NCBI GenBank assembly: GCA_002346545.1
Contig: DEAA01000011.1
Coordinates: 62,102-126,101, forward strand
DNA from: Acidobacteria bacterium UBA2994
Lineage (GTDB): Bacteria; Acidobacteriota; Vicinamibacteria; Vicinamibacterales; UBA8438
DNA: 64,000 nt
Direction of reading: 5' to 3'
Part shown: positions 16,927-26,506 of the stretch, piece after piece
Position numbering within the stretch: position 1 is the first letter of the stretch
Layout: every line of letters starts with the position of its first letter
Notes under the pieces: model-generated
What the model saw: only the letters and a program-made list of their open reading frames with translations
The model's database searches: none
What the model was told of the DNA's origin: nothing
Translations under genes and position numbers: made by a program

Positions 16927-19470
16927 CTAGGGGACCAAGGGGCCGATCCGGACCAGCCGCAAGGCCGGCTCGCCAGCAATCCGCGACGCTTCGAGATCAA
17001 CGTGAAACGTGGCCATCCAATCGTTAAATTCCTCGGTATCGATCAGCATCTGCTCGACTCGCCAGCAGCCTGGGACCGAATCGGCATCGACATAGGTATG
17101 GCGCCGGTTGCGTCCCTCAGGATCGAGTCGTAGCCGCCCTCGCGCCGCGCCGAAGCGCTCACGAGCATAAGCGAACCGCTCGGCCGTCCAGGGCTGTCCC
17201 TCCCCATCGAACACGGCCTCCAGGCGCCCAATGGCGGCCGCATCGTCACCAATCGCCCAGGCCCGGAGCAGACCAAACATCTGTGTCCTGATCTGGGCAA
17301 GGAAGACGGTCCGGTCCTGAGTCAGATCTGCGACCCGGCGAGCAGATCCAGCCGGCGGGGCGGGCGCGACACCATCCGAGGGAGCCCTCTCCTGCATCCG
17401 CTCCCATTCCTCGAGCAACATGGAGTCCACCCGACGCACGAGGTCCCGCAAATAGAGCTCCATCTCTACAACGGCTTCGCTCTTTGCACCGTCCGGGACC
17501 GTCTGCCGGAGCACCTTGTAGACGCTCCCTAGATGACGGAGCAGGAGCCCTTCCACCCGATGAAGGTCGTACTCCCGAACGTAGTCATCGAACGAGCGAA
17601 ACGTCTCGAACATTTCGCGGGCAATCGATTTGGGTCGGATGTTCTCCTCCCCGACCCACGGATGTCGAGCCGCGAACGCATTGAAGGTAGCGTAGACGAA
17701 CTCGCGAAGCGGCTTGGGATACTCGAGCTTCTCCAGCTCTTCCATCCGCTGGTGATAGTGCAGACCAGCCGCCTTCATCTCTGCGACGGCCTGTGCCTTC
17801 AACCGGGCGAGCTGTCGACGGAGAATCGCCGCGGGGTCTTCAAGGATGCTCTCGACCAGTGTCAGGAGATCGAGCGGATGGGTGTCTGCCGCTTCATCGA
17901 GCTGAGGCACCGCCTCGAGCAAATACAGCGACAGCGCCTGGTCCATCGAGAAGTCATCCTGCAGCTCGACGTTGACGCGGACGTGTCGACCAGGGGCGTT
18001 GCCCTCATCCAGCGCGATCACTCCGCGCTCGACCAGCGATCTGAAGAGCTGCCAGCCACGCCGGCGATGAGCGCCCCGCGCGGCCGAGCTCTCGTGACTG
18101 TCCCTGATGAGCTGCCGCATCGCCCCACATCCGTCCCCGGATCGAGCTAGCACGTTCAATAGCATCCCGTGCGAGACCCGAAACCGTGAGACGAGCCGTT
18201 CGGGTGGAGCCTTGGTCAACCGCTCGAAGGTTTGTCCATCCCAAGGTGCAAAGTTGCCTTTCGGTGGCCGACGCATGACAACGCGACGGCCGGTCTTCGC
18301 TTTCTCCGCCAAGCGACGGTTCTCGATGACGTGCTCGGGGGCCTGCGCCACCACGAAGCCCTGCTCGTCGAAACCCTTCCGTCCCGCCCGCCCGGAGATC
18401 TGGTGAAAGTCACGCGCCGACAGCACCGCCGTCTTCTCACCGTCGTACTTGCACAACCGGCTGAACAGCACCGTCTTGATCGGCACGTTAACACCCACCC
18501 CGAGCGTGTCCGTACCGCAGATAACCTTGAGTAATCCCTGCTGAGCGAGACGCTCAACCAGCACCCGATACTTCGGCAGCAGCCCCGCATGGTGGATGCC
18601 GATGCCGTGCTGGAGCCAGGTACGCACGCGGGGACCGTAAGGGCTGCTAAACCGCACCTTGCCGATGGCCTTGACGATGGCCCGCTTCTCTTTCTTCGAA
18701 GTCACCCTGAGACTGGTGAACGCCTGCGCGCTCTCGGCCGCCTCCTTCTGGGTAAAGTGCACGACATAGACCGGCGCCCGCCCCGCTTCGACCTGGGACT
18801 CAACCGCCTCGGTAAGCGGCGCCTCAGAATAGCGATAGTGGAGAGGCACGGGGCGGTGCACCGAGGTCACAGTCGCCGTTTGGCGCCCAGTTCGCTCCCG
18901 GAGATCCCGCTCGAAGAAGCTCACATCGCCGAGCGTGGCCGACATCAGCAGAAAGCGGGTATCGGAGAGCGTCAGGAGCGGAACCTGCCAGGCCATACCC
19001 CGCTCCCGGTCGCCGTACCAGTGAAACTCATCCATCACAACGTCATCGACCGCGGCCAGCGAACCTTCCCGGAGTGCCAGATTGGCCAGGATCTCGGCCG
19101 TACAGCACAGCACCGGGGCGTCGCGATTCACCGTCGCGTCGCCGGTCACGAGCCCGACGCGCTCGGGACCTAGCTCGCGGCAGAGGTTGATCCACTTCTC
19201 GTTGACCAGTGCCTTGACAGGACAGGTATAGATAGAACGTCGCCCTCGGGCCAGCGACGCAAAGTGCATCGCGAAGGCCACCAGCGACTTACCCGACCCG
19301 GTCGGCGTACTGAGGATGAGATGCCGGTCGGCGAATAGTGTCAGAATCGCTTCTTCCTGTGCTGGGTACAGGGACAGCCCGAGCGCATCGACATACTCGA
19401 GAAAGCGCCCCAGCAGCTCGTCGCTGTCAGCGGATCCGGACGGAAGAAAGTCTGCGAGCGGCCGTGCCAT
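16927..19470 (-). CDS. Ski2-like DEAD/DEAH-box helicase with DUF3516 C-terminus
   Basis: An 847-residue cytoplasmic ATPase. Walker A is TPTGSGKS (55-62), the DEAD-box variant is DEFH (MDEFHWYGD, about 147), motif III is SATLGD, and the second RecA domain has [13 protein letters not shown] and [11 protein letters not shown] (motif VI). The C-terminal half (about 430-847, with [17 protein letters not shown] and [24 protein letters not shown]) matches the DUF3516 extension found in bacterial helicases of this type. Probable role is RNA or structured nucleic acid remodelling with 3'-5' polarity (family inference). It is a housekeeping-type gene amid catabolic ones and diverges from P2; the ATG at 19470 has no strong Shine-Dalgarno. 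Confidence 0.92.
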   Translation of the reverse strand: MARPLADFLPSGSADSDELLGRFLEYVDALGLSLYPAQEEAILTLFADRHLILSTPTGSGKSLVAFAMHFASLARGRRSIYTCPVKALVNEKWINLCRELGPERVGLVTGDATVNRDAPVLCCTAEILANLALREGSLAAVDDVVMDEFHWYGDRERGMAWQVPLLTLSDTRFLLMSATLGDVSFFERDLRERTGRQTATVTSVHRPVPLHYRYSEAPLTEAVESQVEAGRAPVYVVHFTQKEAAESAQAFTSLRVTSKKEKRAIVKAIGKVRFSSPYGPRVRTWLQHGIGIHHAGLLPKYRVLVERLAQQGLLKVICGTDTLGVGVNVPIKTVLFSRLCKYDGEKTAVLSARDFHQISGRAGRKGFDEQGFVVAQAPEHVIENRRLAEKAKTGRRVVMRRPPKGNFAPWDGQTFERLTKAPPERLVSRFRVSHGMLLNVLARSGDGCGAMRQLIRDSHESSAARGAHRRRGWQLFRSLVERGVIALDEGNAPGRHVRVNVELQDDFSMDQALSLYLLEAVPQLDEAADTHPLDLLTLVESILEDPAAILRRQLARLKAQAVAEMKAAGLHYHQRMEELEKLEYPKPLREFVYATFNAFAARHPWVGEENIRPKSIAREMFETFRSFDDYVREYDLHRVEGLLLRHLGSVYKVLRQTVPDGAKSEAVVEMELYLRDLVRRVDSMLLEEWERMQERAPSDGVAPAPPAGSARRVADLTQDRTVFLAQIRTQMFGLLRAWAIGDDAAAIGRLEAVFDGEGQPWTAERFAYARERFGAARGRLRLDPEGRNRRHTYVDADSVPGCWRVEQMLIDTEEFNDWMATFHVDLEASRIAGEPALRLVRIGPLVP

Positions 19471-19480
19471 CGCCCGACGA

Positions 19481-19543
19481 TTCTCTCACCATGGGCTACG
19501 CGCTTGCCTTAGACGCCAAGTAGCCCTATCGTGGGCGAGAGAA
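19481..19543. repeat. Two-step inverted repeat in the helicase/P2 divergent region
   Basis: TTCTCTC (19481-19487) pairs with GAGAGAA (19537-19543), and inside it GGGCTA (19493-19498) pairs with TAGCCC (19521-19526), leaving a 22-nt loop. The element fills the 116-bp space between divergent start codons at 19470 and 19587, so it could be a regulatory site for both genes or a leader structure of the P2 transcript. No clear promoter hexamers were identified with it. Confidence 0.4.
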
Positions 19544-19586
19544 AGTCAGGGTCCGGGCCGTCGCGAGACGCCCAATGGAGGACGAG

Positions 19587-20630
19587 ATGAGGAATCGAGG
19601 TATCGCGGCAGCGGCAGCGCTACTCGTCGCGGCGCTAGCCCCGGTGGTATCGGCAGGACAGGCTCCGGACGGGTGGACCATGCCGCGCACCGCCGACGGT
19701 CACCCGAATCTCCAGGGGATCTGGGCCAACGATTCGGCCACCCCATTTCAGCGGCCGGAGTCGCTCGGGGAGCGCGCCACGCTGACCAACGAGGAAGTGG
19801 CTGCGATGGCGGCCTACATGGCCGAGTACGACAGCGTCGGCGGCGACGCGGTCTTCGGCGACACTCCGTACCTCCGGGCACTCGCGGCGGTCCAAAGCCC
19901 CGCAGAGGAAGAGGAACGGGCAGCGCGGCGGTCGTCCAACACCTCGACACGGAGCTACAACCAGTTCTGGATGATCGACCGTTGGTTCGACAACCGCACC
20001 TCGCTGGTGGTGGACCCTCCAAACGGGCGGCTCCCGCCTCGCACTCCTGAAGCCGAGGCGCGCACCGAACGGGCACGAGCCCAGCGGGGGCAACCTGGCC
20101 CTGACGGCCGACTAACCCTGGCGCAGGAGATCGCGGCAGTCGACCCCGCTATCCGGTGTCGGGGCGCGGGCGCGATACTGAGCGGACGGGGCTACAACAG
20201 TAACTACCAGATCTTTCAGTCGGCAAGCCACCTCGCCATCCAGATCGAGATGCACCATGAGACCCGCATCATCCCGCTGGGAGACGCGTCGCCGGCCGTG
20301 TCTGGACCACGGACCAATACCGGAACCTCCCGCGGGCACTGGAACGGCGATACGCTGGTGGTGGAAACGAGCAATCTCAAGCGCGGGGTCAACGGCTCGA
20401 CCACCAACGCCCAAATCACCGAACGGTTTACCCGGGTGGGCCCCGAAATGCTCGAGTACGAGTACACGGTGAACGACCCATCAACCTGGACCGCTCCGTG
20501 GACCGCTCGGATGCTGATGCGGCCGGCGCCCGGCACCGGCGTGATCTACGAGTTCGCCTGCCACGAAGGGAACTACGCGATGGAGCACGCGCTCACCAAC
20601 GAGCGCTATCTCGATAAGCAGGGCCGCTAG
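19587..20630 (+). CDS. Secreted CHEGN-family protein, paralogue P2
   Basis: A 347-residue protein. The ATG at 19587 is preferred over the one at 19575 because GGAGG lies five bases upstream and the signal peptide (MRNRGIAAAAALLVAALAP, VVSAGQ) then starts directly. Landmarks: GHPNLQGIWANDSATPFQRP, RTSLVVDPPNGRLPP, IRCRGAG, YNSNYQIFQS, EMHHETRIIPLGD, SRGHWNGDTLVVETSN, TERFTRVGPEMLEYEYTV, FACHEGNYAMEHAL. It carries an insertion around residues 75-120 relative to P3-P6 and HWNGD in place of HWEGD, making it one of the more divergent copies. It stands alone, divergent from the helicase and convergent with the GT2 gene. Function unknown. Confidence 0.85.
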   Translation: MRNRGIAAAAALLVAALAPVVSAGQAPDGWTMPRTADGHPNLQGIWANDSATPFQRPESLGERATLTNEEVAAMAAYMAEYDSVGGDAVFGDTPYLRALAAVQSPAEEEERAARRSSNTSTRSYNQFWMIDRWFDNRTSLVVDPPNGRLPPRTPEAEARTERARAQRGQPGPDGRLTLAQEIAAVDPAIRCRGAGAILSGRGYNSNYQIFQSASHLAIQIEMHHETRIIPLGDASPAVSGPRTNTGTSRGHWNGDTLVVETSNLKRGVNGSTTNAQITERFTRVGPEMLEYEYTVNDPSTWTAPWTARMLMRPAPGTGVIYEFACHEGNYAMEHALTNERYLDKQGR

Positions 20631-20648
20631 CGCGGCCTCGAGGTAGAG

Positions 20649-20672
20649 GGTGACGGTCTCCGGACCGTCACC
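20649..20672. terminator. Bidirectional hairpin between P2 and the GT2 gene
   Basis: A perfect 10-bp stem: GGTGACGGTC (20649-20658), loop TCCG, GACCGTCACC (20663-20672). It starts 19 nt after the P2 stop and overlaps the last codons and stop of the convergent glycosyltransferase gene. It lacks a T-tract but is well placed to end both transcripts. Confidence 0.55.
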
Positions 20673-21348
20673 ACCGCCATCGGCACAGTGTCCAAACAGC
20701 GGATACGAAGTCTTTCCAGTTGATCTTCTTCCCCTCCACATAGGCGCGACCAGCGTAACTGATCGGCACCTCCACGATCGGGTGGCCTGCCCGGAGCACC
20801 TTGGCCGTCAACTCCGGCTCGATATTGAACCGGTCTGAGGTCAGCGATAACCCGGTCACGACCTCGGCAGCGAACAGCTTGTAGCAGGTTTCCATGTCGG
20901 TGAGCGACGAGCCGTAGAGCAGGTTGGTCAGCCGAGTCAGGATGACGTTGCCCGCCCGCTGGGTGAAGAACATCCCAGGATTTCCGTCCAGAAACCTCGA
21001 ACCGTAGACGACCTTTGCTGGAGTCGACCTGGCTGCCTCGAGCAGTTTGGTATAGTCCCGGGGGTCGTACTCGAGGTCGCCGTCCTGGATGACAACCCAG
21101 TCCTCCGTCACCGCGGCCAGGGCCGTTCGCACCGCAGCGCCCTTACCCCGATTCCTGGCGTGCCGCAGGCACTGCACCCAGGCCGGCTGGTCAGCCGCCC
21201 ACTCCTCCAGCCACTCCGTGGTCCCGTCTGTCGACCCATCGTCAACCACCACCAGCTGCTTCTCGACGTCCGCAGCCATCACCTGAGCGAGCAGGTCAGC
21301 GATGCTGTCCCGCTCGTTGTACACGGGAACGATGATAGAAAGACGCAA
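20668..21348 (-). CDS. Family 2 glycosyltransferase (dolichol/polyprenol-phosphate mannosyltransferase-like)
   Basis: A 226-residue protein with the GT-A fold of family 2: IIVPVYNERDSIADLL at the N-terminus, nucleotide-sugar loop VVDDGSTDGTTEWL, metal motif VIQDGDLEYDPRDY (DxD) and YGSRFLDGNPG in the acceptor region. The closest named group is DPM1-like polyprenyl-phosphate mannosyl/glucosyl transferases; no C-terminal membrane segment is present, so it is the short soluble or peripheral form. The start is a TTG at 21348; no better in-frame ATG precedes it, and only a weak GGCGGA lies upstream, so the start is uncertain. It follows P3 by 20 bp and is last in the nine-gene minus-strand cluster. 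Confidence 0.88.
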   Translation of the reverse strand: MRLSIIVPVYNERDSIADLLAQVMAADVEKQLVVVDDGSTDGTTEWLEEWAADQPAWVQCLRHARNRGKGAAVRTALAAVTEDWVVIQDGDLEYDPRDYTKLLEAARSTPAKVVYGSRFLDGNPGMFFTQRAGNVILTRLTNLLYGSSLTDMETCYKLFAAEVVTGLSLTSDRFNIEPELTAKVLRAGHPIVEVPISYAGRAYVEGKKINWKDFVSAVWTLCRWRW

Positions 21349-21368
21349 CGGTCTGGTCCGCCGGCCGC

Positions 21369-22358
21369 CTACTGGCCTCCCTCGGCGAGTTCAAGGACCC
21401 GGGCTCCAGCCAGGATCCCCTCCATGCTGTAGTTCCCCTCATGGCACGCATACTCATAGAGCGGCTGGTCGGTCCGCTGCATCGGCATCGACGCGGTCCA
21501 TGGACGACTCCAGGTCTCGGGGTCGGTAACCGTGAAGGTGTACTCGAGGGTGTCGTCATCGAGGCGCCGTAGACGTTCGACCAGGGTCATGTGCTCGGTG
21601 GTGTACACGCCCCCGCCCACCCCCGCCAACGGGATCCACTTCCGCTTGGCGTTGAAGTTGGTCGATTCGATCACCAGCGTGTCACCGTCCCAGTACCCCC
21701 GGGAATCGCCAGACCACAGACGCACGCCTCCGTCGAGCGTCGGCCGACTGTCAAGTGGCACGATCCTGGCTGTGTGCACCATCTCGGTGTAAATCACGAC
21801 GTGGGTCGGCGTCTGGAACAGCTGCATGTTCTGGTTGTAGGCCAGCGGGGTGATCGGTGGTCCGGCGTTGAACCCGACGATGCAGCGATCCGACGTGTTG
21901 CGGTCGGTGTAGGAGTCGGCGCCGTGCTCCGTCAGGTAGGTCTGCCAGGCCTCGGACCGTTCCCGCCCGACCTCGGTGAGATCCGGCAGCCGGCCGTCAA
22001 GGGGATCGATCACCAGTGAGGTGCGGCGGGTCTCGATCGCCGTCGTGCCCCGGTCCATCCAAAAGTTGTTGTATCCACCGACGTTGCCACCTGCCTCGGT
22101 TCGCCGCGGCGGCGCCTCGAGCAGCTCCTGATTGCGAGCCACCGTTTCCCGCTCGAGACTCGCCGCTTCCTCCGAGGTGAGGAACTCGGAGGAATCGTCC
22201 GGCCGCTGGAGCGGGGTCAGGGTCCGGAAGTCCCAGATCCCCTGGAGGTCCGGCTGCCCCCACGTGGTGCGGGGCGGGGCCTGGGCCCATGCCGAGGTCG
22301 CCTCCACGAACAACAGCGCGGACAAGGCCAACAACAATAGGTAGGTTCGATGACTCAT
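21369..22358 (-). CDS. Secreted CHEGN-family protein, paralogue P3
   Basis: A 329-residue protein with AGAGGAA upstream and signal peptide MSHRTYLLLLALSALLFVEA. Landmarks: GQPDLQGIWDFRTLTPLQRP, FLTSEEAASLE, RTSLVIDPLDGRLP, SDRCIVGFNAGPPITP, MQLFQTPTHVVIYTEMVH, DSRGYWDGDTLVIESTNF (Tyr where most copies have His), VERLRRLDDDTLEYTFTV and YACHEGNYSMEGILAGARV. It is most like P5. It sits 50 bp downstream of P4 and 20 bp upstream of the glycosyltransferase in the same orientation. Function unknown; two cysteines in the mature protein are compatible with one disulfide. Confidence 0.86.
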   Translation of the reverse strand: MSHRTYLLLLALSALLFVEATSAWAQAPPRTTWGQPDLQGIWDFRTLTPLQRPDDSSEFLTSEEAASLERETVARNQELLEAPPRRTEAGGNVGGYNNFWMDRGTTAIETRRTSLVIDPLDGRLPDLTEVGRERSEAWQTYLTEHGADSYTDRNTSDRCIVGFNAGPPITPLAYNQNMQLFQTPTHVVIYTEMVHTARIVPLDSRPTLDGGVRLWSGDSRGYWDGDTLVIESTNFNAKRKWIPLAGVGGGVYTTEHMTLVERLRRLDDDTLEYTFTVTDPETWSRPWTASMPMQRTDQPLYEYACHEGNYSMEGILAGARVLELAEGGQ

Positions 22359-22408
22359 CAGCGTTCCTCTCGGATCACAACCGGGCGGCTCGTCGGACCT
22401 CGACCGGG

Positions 22409-23422
22409 CTATGGCCGTAGCGGGATCCCCTGCGCCTCCTGCACCCGGGCACCGGCGAGAATCCCGAAGAGACCGATATTGCCCTCGTGGCAGGCGTACT
22501 CGAAGAGCGGTCCGTCGGTGCGCCGGAACGGCATCATCACGGTGTAGGGAGCGGTGTAAACGGTCGGGTCGGTCACAGTGTACTCGTAGGCCACCGTGTC
22601 CGGATCGATCCGGGTCAATCGTTCCACCAAATGCATGTTGGTCGAGCTCAAACTGCTGCTTCCACCCGCAAACTGCGTGGTCTCGATCACCAAGGTCTCA
22701 CCCTCCCAGTGGGCACGAGACACACCGCTCCGCTGGTCGAACGGCGGCTTCGCTGTCTCCTCCTCGCCCGGCTCGGTGATCGGGATCATCCGGACGTTGT
22801 GCACCATCTCGTTCAGGATGGCGAGATAGCCTGGGGCCTGAAAGATCATCGCGTTGTTGTTATAAGTGGCCGAGGTCATCGGTGGCCCCGCGTTGAAGCC
22901 CATCAGACAGCGATCGCCGGTGCTCCGATTCTCGTAGGAATCGTACATGTGCTCCCGTCGGTAGGCGGCACGCGCCTGGGCTGCGGCCTGTTCCTCCGGC
23001 GAACGCTCCACTCTCGGCGGACGGCGGCCGCTTGGTGGGTCAACGATGAGTGACGTCCGCTTGTCGGCCGTCATCTCCACTCCGCGTTCATACCAAAACT
23101 CGTTGTAGGACAGTACGCCGCCTTCCGCCCGCGGCCGATAGAACAGCGCGCCCCTCTCAGGGTCGAACAGATCCCGGTTGCGGCGCGTCCGCTCCCGCGC
23201 TTCCCAGGCCGCGGCATCTTCGACGTTCAGTGTCTCCTGATCCGACAGATCTGACGGGCGTTCGAGCGGCGTCAAGGTGCGAAAGGTAAAGGTACCGGAC
23301 ACATCCGGTTGTCCATCTGGGGTCCGCATCGGCATGATCCGATCGGTCTGAGCCAGAGCGGCAGCCGGCACCAAGGCCACGGCCACCAGCAGCAAGAGGG
23401 CGCGTGCGCAGGATCTAGACAT
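22409..23422 (-). CDS. Secreted CHEGN-family protein, paralogue P4
   Basis: A 337-residue protein from the ATG at 23422, which has GGAG six bases upstream (a TTG three bases earlier is less likely). Signal peptide MSRSCARALLLLVAVALVP, AAALAQ. Landmarks: GQPDVSGTFTFRTLTPLERP, RTSLIVDPPSGRRPP, DRCLMGFNAGPPMTS, YNNNAMIFQAPGYLAILNEM, VHNVRMIPITEPGE, VSRAHWEGETLVIETTQF, VERLTRIDPDTVAYEYTV and YACHEGNIGLFGILAGARV. Here Tyr of CHEGNY is Ile, which defines CHEGN as the invariant core. P4 and P3 form a tandem pair. P4 follows the AtuA-like small gene by 68 bp. Confidence 0.86.
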   Translation of the reverse strand: MSRSCARALLLLVAVALVPAAALAQTDRIMPMRTPDGQPDVSGTFTFRTLTPLERPSDLSDQETLNVEDAAAWEARERTRRNRDLFDPERGALFYRPRAEGGVLSYNEFWYERGVEMTADKRTSLIVDPPSGRRPPRVERSPEEQAAAQARAAYRREHMYDSYENRSTGDRCLMGFNAGPPMTSATYNNNAMIFQAPGYLAILNEMVHNVRMIPITEPGEEETAKPPFDQRSGVSRAHWEGETLVIETTQFAGGSSSLSSTNMHLVERLTRIDPDTVAYEYTVTDPTVYTAPYTVMMPFRRTDGPLFEYACHEGNIGLFGILAGARVQEAQGIPLRP

Positions 23423-23490
23423 CAAGGTCTCCAGGGGTCTGTCAGCAATTCGTAGGTCAGATAGTACCGCACTCGTCCCCTACCCGCGCC

Positions 23491-23802
23491 TCAAGCATCG
23501 TCCGGAATGTCGAGCGTCAACAGGGCTGAGCTGAGCGACTTTCCATGGGGATCCATGGCCAGCGAACGGGTGACGCCTCCACGGAGCGTATCGTGGAGCA
23601 CGAAGTTGAGGGCGCCAACCTCAGGCATCAGGTGGCGTTCAACCGCACCCCGAACATGCGGGGCCAAATGCGCCTTGACTCGTTCGGCGGTCAGATAGCG
23701 CGCGAGACGCGGGTAGTCCGACTTCTCGTAGGCGATCACCGAAAGATTCGCAGTGTTTCCCTTGTCACCAGAGCGGGTATGGGCCAGCGCGTGCAAGAGC
23801 AT
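23491..23802 (-). CDS. AtuA-like ferredoxin-fold small protein
   Basis: A 103-residue protein beginning 4 bp after the AtuA/DUF1446 stop codon. It has the conserved start LHALAHTRSGDKGNTANLSV and the C-terminal block LNFVLHDTLRGGVTRSLAMD, LSSALLTLDIP, which in other bacteria forms the C-terminal domain of longer AtuA proteins or a separate small subunit encoded next to them. The HTRSGDKGN loop is the family signature. Role: partner of the DUF1446 protein in catabolism of an acyl-CoA or branched carboxylate (inference). Confidence 0.85.
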   Translation of the reverse strand: MLLHALAHTRSGDKGNTANLSVIAYEKSDYPRLARYLTAERVKAHLAPHVRGAVERHLMPEVGALNFVLHDTLRGGVTRSLAMDPHGKSLSSALLTLDIPDDA

Positions 23803-23806
23803 GGAA

Positions 23807-25174
23807 CTACACCTTGGCCAGCTCGACGGCCGGCCTCACCAGCTGGCGGTCGATCGACGCCGACTCGATACCGACCGTCTCCCGTACGCTCCGGGTCGAC
23901 CCACCACCACCAGCGGGACCGTTGGTTAACAAGGTCTCGACCTCACCGCCGAGTCGGGTCGCCTCGTCACGGGCATCGGTGCGAGCGACAACGCGGAGCC
24001 TGACCTCGTTTGGATCGGCGTGCGCCAGTGCTGACGCCGTGCCGTGCAACGCGTTCACCCCGAGCAGATCGCAGCGAAGCTCCCGGGGCTGAACGCCGAT
24101 CAACTCGAGCCGCTCGCGCACGATGTCGGCGGCCAGACGGGCCCGCCCCACGGCGCCTGGCCCAGCATAGGAGATCTGCCCCTCCCCTACGTACCCATCG
24201 CGATAGCCAACCGATACCTTGAGCGCCTGGGGCCGCGGACCGCCGGTACCACCAGCCACCGCCACCCGGTCGGGTCCAACCTCGGCCAGGGTAACTCTGG
24301 AGAAGTCCGCGCTACTGTCTGGGGTGAGATAGCGATCCGGCTGGTGTACTTCGTAGAGCAGCTGTTCGGCGCAGGTGTGCTCGGTGACAATGCCGCCGGA
24401 ACCGGACACCTTGGTAATCACCGCCGAGCCGCGCTCGTCCACTTCGGCGATCGGGAACCCGAGTCGACCCAGCCCAGGAACGTCCTTCACGCCAGGGTCG
24501 GCATAGTAGCCGCCCGTGATCTGCCCGGCGCACTCCACGAGGTGCCCGACCACCGTACCCGCCCCGAGTCGCGGCCAGTCGTCGGGCCGCCAGCCGAAGG
24601 CATGCATCTGGGTAGCGAGCGCCAGCGATGGGTCGGCCACCCGGCCCGTCACAACGACATCGGCCCCGCGCTCGAGCGCAGCGACCATCGGCTCGGCTCC
24701 GAGGTATGCGTTCGCCGACACGAGCCGGTCGCCAAGCTCGGAGACACAGCGCCCGGTTTCCTGGAGCGTGAGTTCCTGCTCCACCGCCAGCGCAGTGATC
24801 TCATCTCCGATGACTGCGGCGACTCGGAGTCCATCGAGTCCCTGCTCGCGGGCCAGCGCGACGATCCGGTCGCGTGCGGCCAAAGGATTCGCCGCGCCCA
24901 TGTTGGTAACAATCCGCACGCCCTGCGCGTGACAGCCTGGCAGGACGGCGCGCATCCGTTCGGCGAGCAGAGGGTCGTAGCCGCGCGCCGGATCCCGCAG
25001 CCGGGCTAGGTGTGCCAGCGCGATGGTCCGCTCAGCCAGACACTCGAAAATGAGATAGTCGAGGCGGCCCTGGTCTACAAGCTCGACCGCCGGCTCAATC
25101 CGATCACCCGAGTACCCAGCTCCGCCCCCGATCCGGATAGTTCGCACCGCGCCATTCTCCGCCGGAGACCACAT
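23807..25174 (-). CDS. AtuA family protein (DUF1446), acyclic terpene utilisation-like
   Basis: A 455-residue cytoplasmic protein with the family start IRIGGGAGYSGDRIEPAVEL, DYLIFECLAERTIAL, VTNMGAANPLAA, VVVTGRVADPSLALA, GQITGGYYADPG and SGSGGIVTEHTCAEQLLYEV. AtuA is required for acyclic terpene (citronellol/geraniol) use in Pseudomonas, but its reaction is unproven and homologues are found in many acyl-CoA catabolic clusters. Two starts are possible: ATG 25174 or the GTG at 25147, which makes the protein begin with the conserved VRTIRIGGG; the latter has GGAG upstream. It lies 17 bp after the transporter and 4 bp before the small AtuA-like gene. Confidence 0.88.
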   Translation of the reverse strand: MWSPAENGAVRTIRIGGGAGYSGDRIEPAVELVDQGRLDYLIFECLAERTIALAHLARLRDPARGYDPLLAERMRAVLPGCHAQGVRIVTNMGAANPLAARDRIVALAREQGLDGLRVAAVIGDEITALAVEQELTLQETGRCVSELGDRLVSANAYLGAEPMVAALERGADVVVTGRVADPSLALATQMHAFGWRPDDWPRLGAGTVVGHLVECAGQITGGYYADPGVKDVPGLGRLGFPIAEVDERGSAVITKVSGSGGIVTEHTCAEQLLYEVHQPDRYLTPDSSADFSRVTLAEVGPDRVAVAGGTGGPRPQALKVSVGYRDGYVGEGQISYAGPGAVGRARLAADIVRERLELIGVQPRELRCDLLGVNALHGTASALAHADPNEVRLRVVARTDARDEATRLGGEVETLLTNGPAGGGGSTRSVRETVGIESASIDRQLVRPAVELAKV

Positions 25175-25191
25175 CTGGACAAGCCGTCTGG

Positions 25192-26490
25192 TCAGAACGA
25201 AAACGCACCGGTGGCAAGGGCGACCAGGCTCATGACGAGCGTGACGAGATAAGCCAGCGGTATGGTCTTCCGCTGGTGGTCGGCCAAGTCCACGCCGCTC
25301 ATGCCGATCAGGAGGAACGTGGCCGGGGTCAGGGGACTGACCGGGAAACCGGTAGTCATCTGCCCCAGCAGCGCCGCACGGGCCACCTCGACGCCGCTGC
25401 CTCCAGCGATGTCAGCGGCACTGGCGATGACCGGAAGCACGCCGAAATAGAACGAATCGGGGTCGAACGCGAGGCTCAGCGGCATGGCAGCCAGCGCCGT
25501 CAGTGTGGCCAGATGCCCGGTCAGCGTGGCCGGCAGTGCATCGACCAGCGACTGCCCCATGGCCGTGATCATGCCCGACTCGCGGAGGATGCCAGCGAAC
25601 ACCCCGGCGGCCAGGATCAGTCCGACCATGGTCATGGCAGGACCGGCGTGTCGCACCAACTGGTCTCTCTGTGCTTGCGGTGCGGGGCAGTTCACGACCA
25701 GCGCCACCGCGTACGCGGTCATGAAGATAATCGGCAACGGCAGCACCGCCTGGACCAGGCCCACTAGGGCCAGAACAGTCAGGACGACATTGAAGGCGAA
25801 TAGCCAGCGCGGGACCGGAGCGGATTCGGGCTCTGGTACCGTCGTCGGGTTCGTCTCGACGGAGGGAGTACCCGCCGCGGCCAAGCGACGTCGTTCCGAA
25901 CGACCCAGCCACGCGGCGAGCGCAAGGACGGTCACCAGCCCGGCCACCAAAGAAGGTAGCAGCGGTCGGAACAGATCGAGCACATCCACCTGCAAAACCG
26001 TAGCGGCGCGCAATGTCGGCCCGCCCCAGGGCACTACATTCAAGGTGCCGGCCGAAAGGGCTACCGTGGCCGCGAGCACCGAGCGGTCGAGCCCGAGCCG
26101 CTCGTAGATCGGCAGCAGCGCAGGAATCGCGATGAGAAAGGTCGACGCGCCAGACCCGTCCAGATGGGCCAGCATTCCCACGACGGCGGTGCCCATCACG
26201 ATCCGCACCGGGTCGGCTCCTCCGAACCGCACCACGGCGCGAATGAGCGGCGCGAAGAGCCCCGCGTCGTTCATCAGTCCGAAGTACAGCACCGCAAACC
26301 CGAGCATGGTCGCAGTGCCGGCGACCGATTCGACACCGGAGAGCGCGAAGACCCCAACGTCGCTACCCAATCCAGCCAGCAGCCCTGTGGCCAGTGGTAC
26401 CAGCACCAGGGCGACCAGCACGGACGTGATCCGTGCCAGCACGAGGACAAGCAGCGTAACGACGGTCAGGATCCCGAACAGCGTGAGCAT
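25192..26490 (-). CDS. CitMHS-family citrate/metal-proton symporter-like transporter
   Basis: A 432-residue inner-membrane protein from the ATG at 26490, where the first transmembrane segment starts (MLTLFGILTVVTLLVLVLA); the 30 residues open upstream are arginine-rich and not protein-like. About 11-12 hydrophobic segments follow. Typical CitMHS blocks are FGLMNDAGLFAPLIRAVVR, AHLDGSGASTFLIAIPALLP, VVPWGGPTLRAA and a final ATFLLIGMSGVDLADHQRK. The family imports citrate or related di/tricarboxylates complexed with divalent metal. It is encoded between a phosphotriesterase-like lipoprotein and AtuA, so it probably brings in the carboxylate that AtuA helps degrade (inference). No strong Shine-Dalgarno was found. 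Confidence 0.88.
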   Translation of the reverse strand: MLTLFGILTVVTLLVLVLARITSVLVALVLVPLATGLLAGLGSDVGVFALSGVESVAGTATMLGFAVLYFGLMNDAGLFAPLIRAVVRFGGADPVRIVMGTAVVGMLAHLDGSGASTFLIAIPALLPIYERLGLDRSVLAATVALSAGTLNVVPWGGPTLRAATVLQVDVLDLFRPLLPSLVAGLVTVLALAAWLGRSERRRLAAAGTPSVETNPTTVPEPESAPVPRWLFAFNVVLTVLALVGLVQAVLPLPIIFMTAYAVALVVNCPAPQAQRDQLVRHAGPAMTMVGLILAAGVFAGILRESGMITAMGQSLVDALPATLTGHLATLTALAAMPLSLAFDPDSFYFGVLPVIASAADIAGGSGVEVARAALLGQMTTGFPVSPLTPATFLLIGMSGVDLADHQRKTIPLAYLVTLVMSLVALATGAFSF

Positions 26491-26506
26491 GCCGGGGGGA
26501 CGTCGA

